The notes beneath the pieces are model-generated. The model was given only the letters and a program-made list of their open reading frames with translations. It searched no databases and was not told where the DNA came from. A stretch of 13,952 nt of DNA from Campylobacteraceae bacterium. GTDB taxonomy: Bacteria; Campylobacterota; Campylobacteria; Campylobacterales; Sulfurovaceae. The translations under genes were made by a program, and so were the position numbers. The number at the start of each line of letters is the position of its first letter. Within the stretch, counting starts at the first letter, position 1. Location of the stretch: the NCBI GenBank assembly GCA_027063325.1, contig JAMOSA010000114.1, positions 1-13,952 of the forward strand, in the 5' to 3' direction. This document shows, piece by piece, positions 1-5,867 of the stretch.

Positions 1-31
1 GTTCTATTGTTTGGGTTTTATATTCGTTCAT
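1..31 (-). CDS. Possible 5' fragment of a gene running off the left edge
   Basis: On the minus strand an ATG at 31-29 opens a frame that stays open for the ten codons to the window edge (MNEYKTQTIE). An extended -10-like element (TGCTAAAAT, minus strand, 55-47) lies just upstream. The implied leader would be only about 9 nucleotides and there is no clear Shine-Dalgarno sequence, so the true start could lie further left. Too little is visible to name a product, and the frame may be accidental. Confidence 0.2.
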   Translation of the reverse strand, partial: MNEYKTQTIE

Positions 32-46
32 GGCTTTTTTTATACT

Positions 47-55
47 ATTTTAGCA
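47..55 (-). promoter_or_regulatory. Candidate extended -10 promoter element
   Basis: On the minus strand the sequence reads TGCTAAAAT, one mismatch from the extended -10 consensus TGnTATAAT that serves Campylobacterota sigma-70 promoters, which often lack a conserved -35. It points out of the left edge. The assignment rests on this match alone. Confidence 0.3.
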
Positions 56-89
56 GATTTCTTTTATTCTTTTTTTTGGAGATTTGGGT

Positions 90-149
90 GGGGAATGTCA
101 GTTTTATAATAGTCTATTTTGGATTTACACAAAATTTGAAGCGTTCCCC
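90..149. repeat. Imperfect inverted repeat, 8 bp arms, 44-nt loop
   Basis: GGGGAATG (90-97) faces CGTTCCCC (142-149). Seven positions are Watson-Crick pairs and one is a G.U wobble in a plus-strand RNA. Just outside, a T-run ending in GG (70-79) can pair with CCAAAAAA (149-156), so the whole may fold as an interrupted longer stem. The enclosed 44 bases are AT-rich and contain a TATAAT. It could be a remnant of an inverted-repeat element, an RNA stem or chance in low-complexity DNA. Confidence 0.3.
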
Positions 150-175
150 CAAAAAAGAATTTGAATAGATAAAAG

Positions 176-189
176 CCCTAAAAATAGGG
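176..189. repeat. Small perfect hairpin, 5 bp stem, 4-nt loop
   Basis: CCCTA-AAAA-TAGGG is a perfect short inverted repeat. Read on the minus strand, which is the direction of plsC transcription, it is followed by CTTTTAT, so it could be a weak intrinsic terminator about 200 bp past the plsC stop. The T-tract is short and interrupted, so this is tentative. Confidence 0.3.
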
Positions 190-223
190 ATTTGATGAGA
201 TAAAAACATTTATTTTTGAAAAA

Positions 224-253
224 TTGTAGTAACAACTTTTTGCATATTATAAT
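224..253 (+). promoter_or_regulatory. Candidate sigma-70 promoter (TTGTAG-18-TATAAT)
   Basis: A TTGTAG box at 224-229 and a perfect TATAAT at 248-253 are separated by 18 bp. Transcription would begin near 260 and run towards the convergent plsC end, where no gene is visible except a 14-codon frame at 317-361. In such AT-rich DNA, chance TATAAT matches are common, so a functional promoter is not established. Confidence 0.25.
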
Positions 254-361
254 CTTATCCGAGACTCAGGTTACTTTATATTGTTTCAAAGTCAGGAGAC
301 TAGGGGTAGTGTAATTATGACAGATAATAAAACAGCTTTCATAGTAATTTTTCTGTCTTAG

Positions 362-377
362 ATGTAATATTTTACAT
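362..377. promoter_or_regulatory. Perfect palindrome ATGTAA-N4-TTACAT, possible operator
   Basis: ATGTAA (362-367) and TTACAT (372-377) are exact reverse complements around a TATT spacer, 11 bp past the plsC stop. The inner 5-4-5 layout (TGTAA-N4-TTACA) has the geometry of Crp/Fnr-family operators, although the half-site is not the FNR consensus TTGAT. It has no T-tract on either strand, so it is not a good intrinsic terminator. The regulator, if any, is unknown. Confidence 0.3.
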
Positions 378-388
378 ATGTTCTTTTG

Positions 389-1096
389 TCATCTCTTTAT
401 ACCATACTCTTTTTCTTCATTATCAATTACTCTTTGCATATTTGTAGCTATATCTTTGTACCACTCTTTATTGGCAGTAGATACATCAACTGGTGGTAGA
501 TAGTGGATTCTTACTGTACCATTGTGGGCTGTTTTGTCATGTTCATTTAGTACCCATTTACTACCAGTTATTACAATAGGTTGAACTTTGAGATTTAGTT
601 TTTTGGCTACAAATGAGGCACCAGATTTGAATGGAAGTAATTTTTGATCTGAAGCTCTGGTTCCTTCTGGAAATATTGCTATTACTCTGTTTGGATTCTC
701 TTTTAAACCCTTTTTTATATCATTTATGAGTTTTAGTAATCCTGCTTTGTTTTCTCTATCTACAGAGATCATCTCTCCACCTTTTAGGAGTAATCCAAAC
801 CAAGGTGTATCAAAAAGCTCTTTTTTTGCTACCCATCTCATATTTCTATTAGCAACTGCTTCCATGGTTATAATATCTATGATACCTTGATGGTTCATAA
901 ATACCATATCAACAGTTGGATCAAACTCTCCTATCTCTTCATATTTTGCACCAATCAGTTTGAGGATAACTCTGTTTAGATAGTGCATTATAGAACCCTT
1001 TTTTAAAGGGAAAATATATATAAGAGGTATCATAACAAGGGCTACTATGCTTGATATTACAAAAGCCCCCCAATAGAATTTAATCTTTGCAAACAT
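389..1096 (-). CDS. plsC: 1-acyl-sn-glycerol-3-phosphate acyltransferase (PlsC family)
   Basis: This 235-residue protein should transfer an acyl chain to position 2 of lysophosphatidic acid, giving phosphatidic acid for phospholipid synthesis at the inner membrane. A hydrophobic N-terminal segment (about residues 8-30) anchors it. The acyltransferase motifs are present in order: NHQGIID with the catalytic HX4D (H69, D74), the GEMISVDR block (107-114), FPEGTR (142-147) and a PIVITG segment near 172. Length is typical of the family. The ATG is preceded by AAGGAAG at a 5-6 nt gap and overlaps the end of the upstream BatD-like gene by 17 bp, so the two are probably co-transcribed. It is the last gene of the ctp-pur unit. 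The family call is secure; substrate specificity is inferred from the family. Confidence 0.93.
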   Translation of the reverse strand: MFAKIKFYWGAFVISSIVALVMIPLIYIFPLKKGSIMHYLNRVILKLIGAKYEEIGEFDPTVDMVFMNHQGIIDIITMEAVANRNMRWVAKKELFDTPWFGLLLKGGEMISVDRENKAGLLKLINDIKKGLKENPNRVIAIFPEGTRASDQKLLPFKSGASFVAKKLNLKVQPIVITGSKWVLNEHDKTAHNGTVRIHYLPPVDVSTANKEWYKDIATNMQRVIDNEEKEYGIKR

Positions 1097-2114
1097 TATC
1101 TTCCTTTATCCAGCCTATTACTCCTGGCTTGTACTCTATTTTGTAGTACTCTTTGTATGTATGGAGTACCGGAGCTATGATTTTATTGTCTATTCTTGTA
1201 CCTATTGTACTGTTTGGGATAGGTAGTATATATAGTGGTGAACCCTGCTTTATACATATCTTTTTGTGTGGCATAAAGAATGTCAGAAGAGTAATTACTG
1301 TAATAACAAATAGTACTAGATAGAAGAAATCTTTTTGCCATAACAGCATTATTAGAAAAAATATACTAAGAGCTGTAAATGTATATTTTTTGAGTTTGGT
1401 AAAACTGCTATCTTTGGGATTTAACTCTATCTCTTGGGCAGCTACAAGTTTGTGTTTGTAATCTATATTTACACTTACTGGAATAAGTTGCTGTTTGATT
1501 GTATTGTAATATGTAAATGAGATCTCTTTTATCTTTGCTGGTATTACAAGGTAGTACTCCACTATTGCCAAAGAGTATCTTCTTTTTATCCTCTCTACCC
1601 CTTGTTCTACTACTCCGTTTATATGCATATCTTCAAGGTTTGCTTCATGTGCTTCAATAGTAAGATATACAAGATTGTTCTTTTCATCAAAGCTAGATAC
1701 TTGAGAGTTTTTTATACGAAAATCTGATGCCATTACACCACAATAGTCACCTCTATTGATATCCAATTCATATACAGATAGATACTCTCCTCTTAGTTTA
1801 TATCTATAATTTTTAGTGATAATCGTTAAATCAGGCAGTCTAAAATCACCATCTTTGGCTTTGAAGTAGAATGTATAAAAGATACTTTTTCCATTAATTT
1901 CTCTAAGAGGTTTGGGTAGTATTGGTTTTGTACCATTTTTGAATATAAATTTAGGAGTCTGTTTGGCATCTATATCTGTGGCTAGTATAGTTACTGGAAA
2001 GAGTTGATTGAGATATATCTTTTTGGGAATATAACTATACTTGAAGTTTTGTGCAGATAAAAGCACAGTTGCTAATATCCACACAACCAACAGACTAAGA
2101 TGCCCTATTTTCAT
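1080..2114 (-). CDS. BatD-like periplasmic protein with two membrane helices and C-terminal SH3-like domain
   Basis: The 344-residue product has a signal peptide (about 1-21, ending LLSA before QNF), a beta-rich extracytoplasmic region (about 22-240), two closely spaced hydrophobic segments (about 244-259 and 262-281) and a C-terminal segment (about 286-342) whose pattern, ending VIGWIKEDNV, resembles a bacterial SH3 domain. The opening of the mature part (KKIYLNQLFPVTI) looks like the start of BatD/oxygen-tolerance proteins, but this is a weak resemblance. If the signal peptide is removed and both helices insert, the SH3-like tail faces the periplasm and could bind peptidoglycan; if the first hydrophobic stretch stays as an anchor the topology is the same. 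The gene overlaps purQ by ATGA and plsC by 17 bp. From memory, Campylobacter has an uncharacterised periplasmic protein at the same place. The function is unknown. Confidence 0.75.
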   Translation of the reverse strand: MKIGHLSLLVVWILATVLLSAQNFKYSYIPKKIYLNQLFPVTILATDIDAKQTPKFIFKNGTKPILPKPLREINGKSIFYTFYFKAKDGDFRLPDLTIITKNYRYKLRGEYLSVYELDINRGDYCGVMASDFRIKNSQVSSFDEKNNLVYLTIEAHEANLEDMHINGVVEQGVERIKRRYSLAIVEYYLVIPAKIKEISFTYYNTIKQQLIPVSVNIDYKHKLVAAQEIELNPKDSSFTKLKKYTFTALSIFFLIMLLWQKDFFYLVLFVITVITLLTFFMPHKKICIKQGSPLYILPIPNSTIGTRIDNKIIAPVLHTYKEYYKIEYKPGVIGWIKEDNVCKD

Positions 2115-2791
2115 TGGCTCAAAAAGCCTTCTAACATTTTTGTACCATCACTGCTACCAAGTATTGATTCCATGGCTCTTTCTGGATGAGGCATCAAACC
2201 AAATACATTCTTATCTCTATTGCAAACTCCAGCAATTTGATCTATGGAGCCATTTACCACCATAGGATTACCTTCACTGTCACAATACTTTAGCAGTATT
2301 TGATTATTGCTGTACATATCACTTAGAGTATTTTCATCTACAAAATAGTTTCCATCGTGATGAGCTATTGGTATATTTAGTATTTCATCCTCTTTACATC
2401 TATTTAAAAAGGCATTATTTGTAGATATTACCTTTAGGTGTTGAATACGAGATATGAAGTGTAAGTTATCATTTCTTTTTAATGCTCCTGGCAAAAGACC
2501 AGCTTCTGTAAGTACTTGAAATCCGTTACAAATACCCAATACTTTACCGCCATTATCTGCATATTTTGCAACACTCCTCATAATAGGAGAGTATTTTGCA
2601 ATAGCCCCACATCTAAGATAATCTCCATAGCTAAATCCACCGGGAATTACCAATAGATCGCAATCTATCTCCAAATTCTCTTTGTGCCACAATATCTCAG
2701 TATCACATTCCAGTTTTTTGAATGCATATACTGTATCATATTCACAATTGGTTCCGGGAAACTGTAATATAGATACTTTTAACTTACTCAT
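2111..2791 (-). CDS. purQ: Phosphoribosylformylglycinamidine synthase subunit PurQ (glutaminase)
   Basis: PurQ hydrolyses glutamine and supplies ammonia to PurL, which converts FGAR to FGAM in step 4 of de novo purine synthesis in the cytoplasm. This 226-residue protein is a complete class I glutamine amidotransferase domain: the oxyanion-region PGGFSYGDYLR (50-60), the nucleophile C88 in the GICNGFQ elbow, and the catalytic H202 and E204 in MPHPER. It is the standalone small PurQ of the PurS/PurQ/PurL type, not the large fused enzyme. The start overlaps the purS stop by one base (TAATG) and the end overlaps the next gene by ATGA, so translational coupling is likely. PurL is not in the window. 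Confidence 0.97.
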   Translation of the reverse strand: MSKLKVSILQFPGTNCEYDTVYAFKKLECDTEILWHKENLEIDCDLLVIPGGFSYGDYLRCGAIAKYSPIMRSVAKYADNGGKVLGICNGFQVLTEAGLLPGALKRNDNLHFISRIQHLKVISTNNAFLNRCKEDEILNIPIAHHDGNYFVDENTLSDMYSNNQILLKYCDSEGNPMVVNGSIDQIAGVCNRDKNVFGLMPHPERAMESILGSSDGTKMLEGFLSQ

Positions 2792-3030
2792 TACTCTAAC
2801 TCTATTGTGTAGTTTTCAATAACTGTATTTGCCAAAAGCTCCTCAGCCATCTTCTCAAGCTTACTTAATGCTATATCTTTGTCACTCTCATCTATCTCTA
2901 GTATAATCTGTTTGCCTATACGCACATCTGTTACACTATTATATCCAAGTGAACCCAGGGCATGATGAACTGCTTTGCCCTGTGGGTCTAAGACACCCTC
3001 TTTTAAATATACATTGACTATTGCTTTCAT
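2791..3030 (-). CDS. purS: Phosphoribosylformylglycinamidine synthase subunit PurS
   Basis: This 79-residue protein is the small structural subunit that bridges PurQ and the small form of PurL in the FGAM synthase complex. The family pattern is present throughout: a first strand AIVNVYLKEGVLDPQGKAV, then HALGSLGY, VRIGKQIILEID and a C-terminal strand ending in VIENYTIELE. Length fits the usual roughly 80 residues. The ATG directly abuts the purC stop (TAGATG) and has a strong AGAGGAG site inside the end of purC. It sits between purC and purQ, as expected for a co-expressed complex. Confidence 0.96.
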   Translation of the reverse strand: MKAIVNVYLKEGVLDPQGKAVHHALGSLGYNSVTDVRIGKQIILEIDESDKDIALSKLEKMAEELLANTVIENYTIELE

Positions 3031-3753
3031 CTACTTGTCTCCTCTTGATTCTATTCTGTTTAGTACTTCAGTATAAGCTTCTAGCAAACCTCCAAGCCCT
3101 TGACGGAATCTATCCTTGTCCATCTTTTCATTAGTATCCATATCCCACAGTCTAAAGTTATCTGGAGATAATTCATCTATTAAAATAATATTGCCATATC
3201 TATCTTTACCAAACTCTAGTTTGAAATCTATGAGTCTAAGACCAAGTTCACTATAAAACTCTTGTAAAAATTTGTTTATTTTTCTAGCCATATATCTTAG
3301 ATACTCAAGCTCTGCTTCATCTTCTACCAATCCTAAAATCAAGCAGTGTTGATCATTTAGTTTTGGATCACCTAAATCATCATTTTTGTAATCAAACTCA
3401 ACCAGAGTAAATGGCAATACTTTGCCGTCTTCTATACCAAGAGTTCTACTAAGACTACCAGTAGCTATATTTCTGACTATTACCTCTATCATAATTACAT
3501 CTGCTCTTTTATGTAGCATATGATTATCATCTAACATCTTGATATAGTGAGTGGGAATACCTCTGTTGTTGAGATACTCAAATAGAGCTGCTGATATTTT
3601 ATTGTTTAAAGCACCTTTGCCTTCTTGAGATGATTTTTTCTCACCATTAAAGGCTGTTAAGCTATCTTTAAATTCTGATATCAACAGATCTCTATCTTCT
3701 GTCTCCCAAATCTTTTTGGCTTTACCCTCATATAGTAGTTTTCTCTTTTGCAT
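3031..3753 (-). CDS. purC: Phosphoribosylaminoimidazole-succinocarboxamide synthase (SAICAR synthetase)
   Basis: PurC joins CAIR and aspartate with ATP to form SAICAR in de novo purine synthesis. The 240-residue length is standard for the bacterial enzyme. The N-terminal nucleotide-binding strand LLYEGKAKKIWE (6-17), the VRNIATGS block (93-100), LIDFKLEFG (174-182) and the LSPDNFRLWD signature (195-204) are all intact. The ATG lies one base after the ctp stop codon with AGGAAG at a short distance, so it is read through from ctp. It is the first purine gene of the unit purC-purS-purQ. Confidence 0.97.
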   Translation of the reverse strand: MQKRKLLYEGKAKKIWETEDRDLLISEFKDSLTAFNGEKKSSQEGKGALNNKISAALFEYLNNRGIPTHYIKMLDDNHMLHKRADVIMIEVIVRNIATGSLSRTLGIEDGKVLPFTLVEFDYKNDDLGDPKLNDQHCLILGLVEDEAELEYLRYMARKINKFLQEFYSELGLRLIDFKLEFGKDRYGNIILIDELSPDNFRLWDMDTNEKMDKDRFRQGLGGLLEAYTEVLNRIESRGDK

Positions 3754-3754
3754 A

Positions 3755-5104
3755 TCACTTCCTGTTTTGTAGTAGTATTAAACTCTTTAGAATATCCAAA
3801 CCAATCTTTAGTTGGTTATCTTTCATTACCTCTTCTTGGGTTAAAATCTTTTTCTTATCCTCTTCTTCTTTTTTACTATTTATTTTAGTAGTATTGTTTT
3901 CATTTTCAATTTTATTTAACTCTGCTTGAAGATGTTCTTTGAGATCTTTTTCTTTTAGTTCAAATGAACTATTATTCTCTTGTGGCACAACTCCTGGGTA
4001 TGCTAAAATATCTGGTGTTACACCCTTATTTTGTATAGTTCTGCCACTTGGTAAATAGTACCTGGCTACTGTTAGTTTCAATCCTTCATCTTTACCTACT
4101 GGTATAATTACCTGTACACTTCCTTTTCCAAATGTCTTTTCACCTACTATTATAGCTCTTCTGTGATCTTGTAATGCTCCACTTACAATTTCACTTGCAC
4201 TTGCACTTCCACCATTTACTAGTACAACCATTGGTGTTTTTGTATCGCTATCTTTTTTGTGAGCTTTATATACTATATCTTCACTTTTAACTCTACCTTT
4301 TTGAGATACTAATACACCTTTATTTATAAATTCATCCAATAATCCTGTAGCCTGATTTAGCAAACCTCCAGGATTGTCTCTAAGATCTATTAAATACCCT
4401 TGTGCTTTTGGATTATTTTTGATAGCTTTTTTGACTTCATTAACTACATGGGAATCAAATGATGAAATTTTGATATAGAGTGTTGTACTGTTGCTATCTT
4501 TTGGATGATATATTTTGTGTTTTACAGATTGAATTTTGATAATATCTCTTATGATTTTGATCTTGAGTGGTTTATTTTCTCCTTTTCTTACAATAGTAAG
4601 CTCTATTGGGGTTTTGGGTTTGCCACGCATTAGAGATACAGCTTCATCTAGTGTCATACCCAAAGTTGCTTTATTGTCTATTTTTAGGATAATATCTCCG
4701 GCTTTTACACCAGCTTTATATGCTGGAGTACCATCAATTGGAGCTATTATAGTCAAAGCACCATTTTTCATACTCACTACAATACCAAGTCCACCAAATT
4801 CACCTTTGGTTTGGATAGTTAAATCTTTGAACTCCTTTGGTGTCAAAAAGGCTGAATGTGCATCAAGGTTTGTCATTAATCCTTTGAGTGCTTTTGTAAT
4901 AAGTGTAGTTGTATTTACATCATCTACATACTGCTCTTCAATAAGATTTAAAATTTGGGTAAATTTCAAATATGCTTCAAGTTTGCTCTCTGCTATTGTA
5001 CTTTTACTCTCTTTTGCTTCAAGCAAAGGTGTAGTAAGGAGTATTGTACACAAGGTTGTAATTCCAAAACCTGCTATTATTAATTTTCTATTTTTTCTAA
5101 ACAT
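3755..5104 (-). CDS. ctp: Carboxyl-terminal processing protease, S41 family, with PDZ domain
   Basis: A 449-residue exported serine protease that trims the C-termini of periplasmic or envelope proteins. An N-terminal hydrophobic signal or anchor (about 7-30) is followed by a helical region, a PDZ domain (about 100-185, with GEFGGLGIVV and the KAGVKAGDIIL loop), and the S41 catalytic core. By spacing to characterised Ctp/Prc enzymes the catalytic Ser is S302 in the SASAS run, with K327 and Q331 in GKGSVQ. The LRDNPGG motif (241-247) is also intact. The tail (about 385-430) is rich in Lys and Glu and probably flexible. It heads the pur-plsC unit; an AAAGGA site lies about 10 bases before the ATG, a rather long gap. 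The exact substrate is unknown. Confidence 0.94.
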   Translation of the reverse strand: MFRKNRKLIIAGFGITTLCTILLTTPLLEAKESKSTIAESKLEAYLKFTQILNLIEEQYVDDVNTTTLITKALKGLMTNLDAHSAFLTPKEFKDLTIQTKGEFGGLGIVVSMKNGALTIIAPIDGTPAYKAGVKAGDIILKIDNKATLGMTLDEAVSLMRGKPKTPIELTIVRKGENKPLKIKIIRDIIKIQSVKHKIYHPKDSNSTTLYIKISSFDSHVVNEVKKAIKNNPKAQGYLIDLRDNPGGLLNQATGLLDEFINKGVLVSQKGRVKSEDIVYKAHKKDSDTKTPMVVLVNGGSASASEIVSGALQDHRRAIIVGEKTFGKGSVQVIIPVGKDEGLKLTVARYYLPSGRTIQNKGVTPDILAYPGVVPQENNSSFELKEKDLKEHLQAELNKIENENNTTKINSKKEEEDKKKILTQEEVMKDNQLKIGLDILKSLILLQNRK

Positions 5105-5122
5105 CTATTCTATATCCTTTAG

Positions 5123-5146
5123 TTGGCATAACTGCAATGTTACCAA
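5123..5146. repeat. Interrupted inverted repeat in the ctp leader
   Basis: TTGG (5123-5126) pairs with CCAA (5143-5146) and TAAC (5129-5132) with GTTA (5139-5142), leaving a two-base bulge and a six-base loop. It sits about 20 bp before the ctp start codon, close to the ribosome binding site, where a stem could affect initiation. The stem is short and may be accidental. Confidence 0.25.
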
Positions 5147-5179
5147 TGAGTTGCCATTTTATTTAATAGTATCTTAAAG

Positions 5180-5209
5180 CAAAATTATGTAGCAGTTACG
5201 ATAATTTTG
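5180..5209 (-). terminator. AT-rich hairpin, possible terminator of the min-side unit
   Basis: CAAAATTATGTA (5180-5191) pairs with TAC-g-ATAATTTTG (5197-5209), giving a 12-bp stem with one bulged base and a five-base loop. It lies about 40 bp past the stop of the 193-residue gene. In the direction of minus-strand transcription the second arm itself ends in a short T-tract (ATAATTTTGCTTT), so it could be an intrinsic terminator, though the stem is AT-rich and weak. It may instead be a leader structure of ctp. Confidence 0.35.
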
Positions 5210-5213
5210 TATC

Positions 5214-5222
5214 ATTTTACCA
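5214..5222 (-). promoter_or_regulatory. Candidate extended -10 for ctp-pur transcription
   Basis: On the minus strand the bases read TGGTAAAAT, close to the extended -10 consensus TGnTATAAT. There is no good -35, as is common in Campylobacterota. It would start transcription about 100 bases before ctp. The competing site is TACTAT near 5170, just past the hairpin. Confidence 0.3.
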
Positions 5223-5250
5223 GTTGAAATATAATCATAATATAATCTGT

Positions 5251-5832
5251 TTAGTGATGTGGTAAAAGCTTTTGTATAAACAGACTGTATTCGCGTCTAA
5301 GATTAGTTACAAATCTCTCTAATTGAACTCTCTCTACAACCAAATGCATACTAATTCCCTCTCCATCACTACTTCTTCCACCTCTAAAGTTACCTGTATC
5401 AAAGAGTACAATTATAGTAAAATCATCATCATCAATCTTTTGTTTGGTAACTTTCAGTTTTTTGTATGCTTCTCTTATAGCTTTGAATGAATCACTTGCA
5501 TATATAATATCAGAGTTTGTAGGCAAAAATGGAAAGTATAACTCTGGATATACTGCTATTGTAATTCCAGGTTCACTAGACTCCCAGTACTCTGCTATGC
5601 CAAACTCAAGTGCTACCTCAAAAAATGGTATTAAAGTCTCCTCCTCCTCATTTATCGTAATTACACTTCCAACTTTTGATTTGATTTTGCCAGACATATC
5701 TCTGCCAAGTACATCTTCATTTAGTATCTGTTTGCCTTTCCACAAAAATGAAAAGCGATAGAGTAATCTGTTGCTAGGGTGCTTGGCAAATTCTATACTC
5801 AAAGATAATCCATTAGAAGTTAATTCAGCCAC
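5251..5832 (-). CDS. Uncharacterised 193-residue protein next to the min operon
   Basis: I do not recognise this family. The product is soluble, without a signal peptide or membrane helix, and appears mixed alpha/beta. It opens with alternating hydrophobic strands (LSLSIEF, LLYRFSFLWKG), has an acidic stretch (about 135-140, KIDDDDF), a Gly/Ser-rich turn FRGGRSSDGEG and ends in a Leu-rich helix with RRE. The overall pattern of beta-strands followed by a terminal helix recalls small immunity-type proteins, but no toxin is nearby, so I give this no weight. The start is GTG at 5832, supported by AAAAGAG seven bases upstream; no earlier in-frame start is favoured. It lies 35 bp after the membrane-protein gene and co-directional with minCDE, which suggests co-transcription. 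Confidence 0.7.
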   Translation of the reverse strand: MAELTSNGLSLSIEFAKHPSNRLLYRFSFLWKGKQILNEDVLGRDMSGKIKSKVGSVITINEEEETLIPFFEVALEFGIAEYWESSEPGITIAVYPELYFPFLPTNSDIIYASDSFKAIREAYKKLKVTKQKIDDDDFTIIVLFDTGNFRGGRSSDGEGISMHLVVERVQLERFVTNLRREYSLFIQKLLPHH

Positions 5833-5867
5833 TCTCAGACTCTTTTAAAGTAGTAAACATTGATATT

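Larger units (their letters stand above)
1..388. other. Non-coding AT-rich stretch, no convincing gene
   Basis: No open frame of convincing length, ribosome binding site or codon pattern was found on either strand between the left edge and the plsC stop codon. The stretch holds several short inverted repeats (90-97/142-149, 176-189, 319-324/352-357, 362-377), TATAAT-like boxes at 105-110 and 248-253, and a candidate minus-strand promoter at 47-55. Only a 14-codon frame (317-361, plus) starts with ATG near a purine-rich run. It could be a regulatory spacer, an unrecognised small RNA locus or decayed sequence. Confidence 0.6.
5105..5250. promoter_or_regulatory. Gap between the min-side genes and ctp, with hairpins and promoter-like boxes
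   Basis: No gene is visible here. It must hold either the end of the upstream minus-strand unit, the start of the ctp-pur unit, or a read-through leader. Two extended -10-like or -10-like elements on the minus strand are seen: TGGTAAAAT (5222-5214) and TACTAT around 5170. Two hairpins (5180-5209 and 5123-5146) lie further towards ctp. A TGGTAAAAT-driven transcript would carry both hairpins in its 5' leader. Confidence 0.45.

Noticed and set aside
317..361. A 14-codon frame starting with ATG (MTDNKTAFIVIFLS)
   Set aside because: Too short, no well-placed Shine-Dalgarno site, and no sign of a leader-peptide arrangement in front of a gene.
2041..2265. A 74-codon plus-strand frame over the purQ/BatD-like junction
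   Set aside because: It is antisense to two well-supported genes and has no recognisable motif or convincing ribosome site.
4536..5177. A 213-codon open frame on the plus strand opposite ctp
   Set aside because: It lies antisense to a complete S41 protease with intact catalytic motifs; its protein is low-complexity Ser/Ile/Val-rich, as expected from the antisense of such a gene.
5251..5832. Immunity-protein interpretation of the 193-residue gene
   Set aside because: The only basis is a vague strand-then-helix pattern; no toxin, secretion gene or repeat cassette lies nearby.
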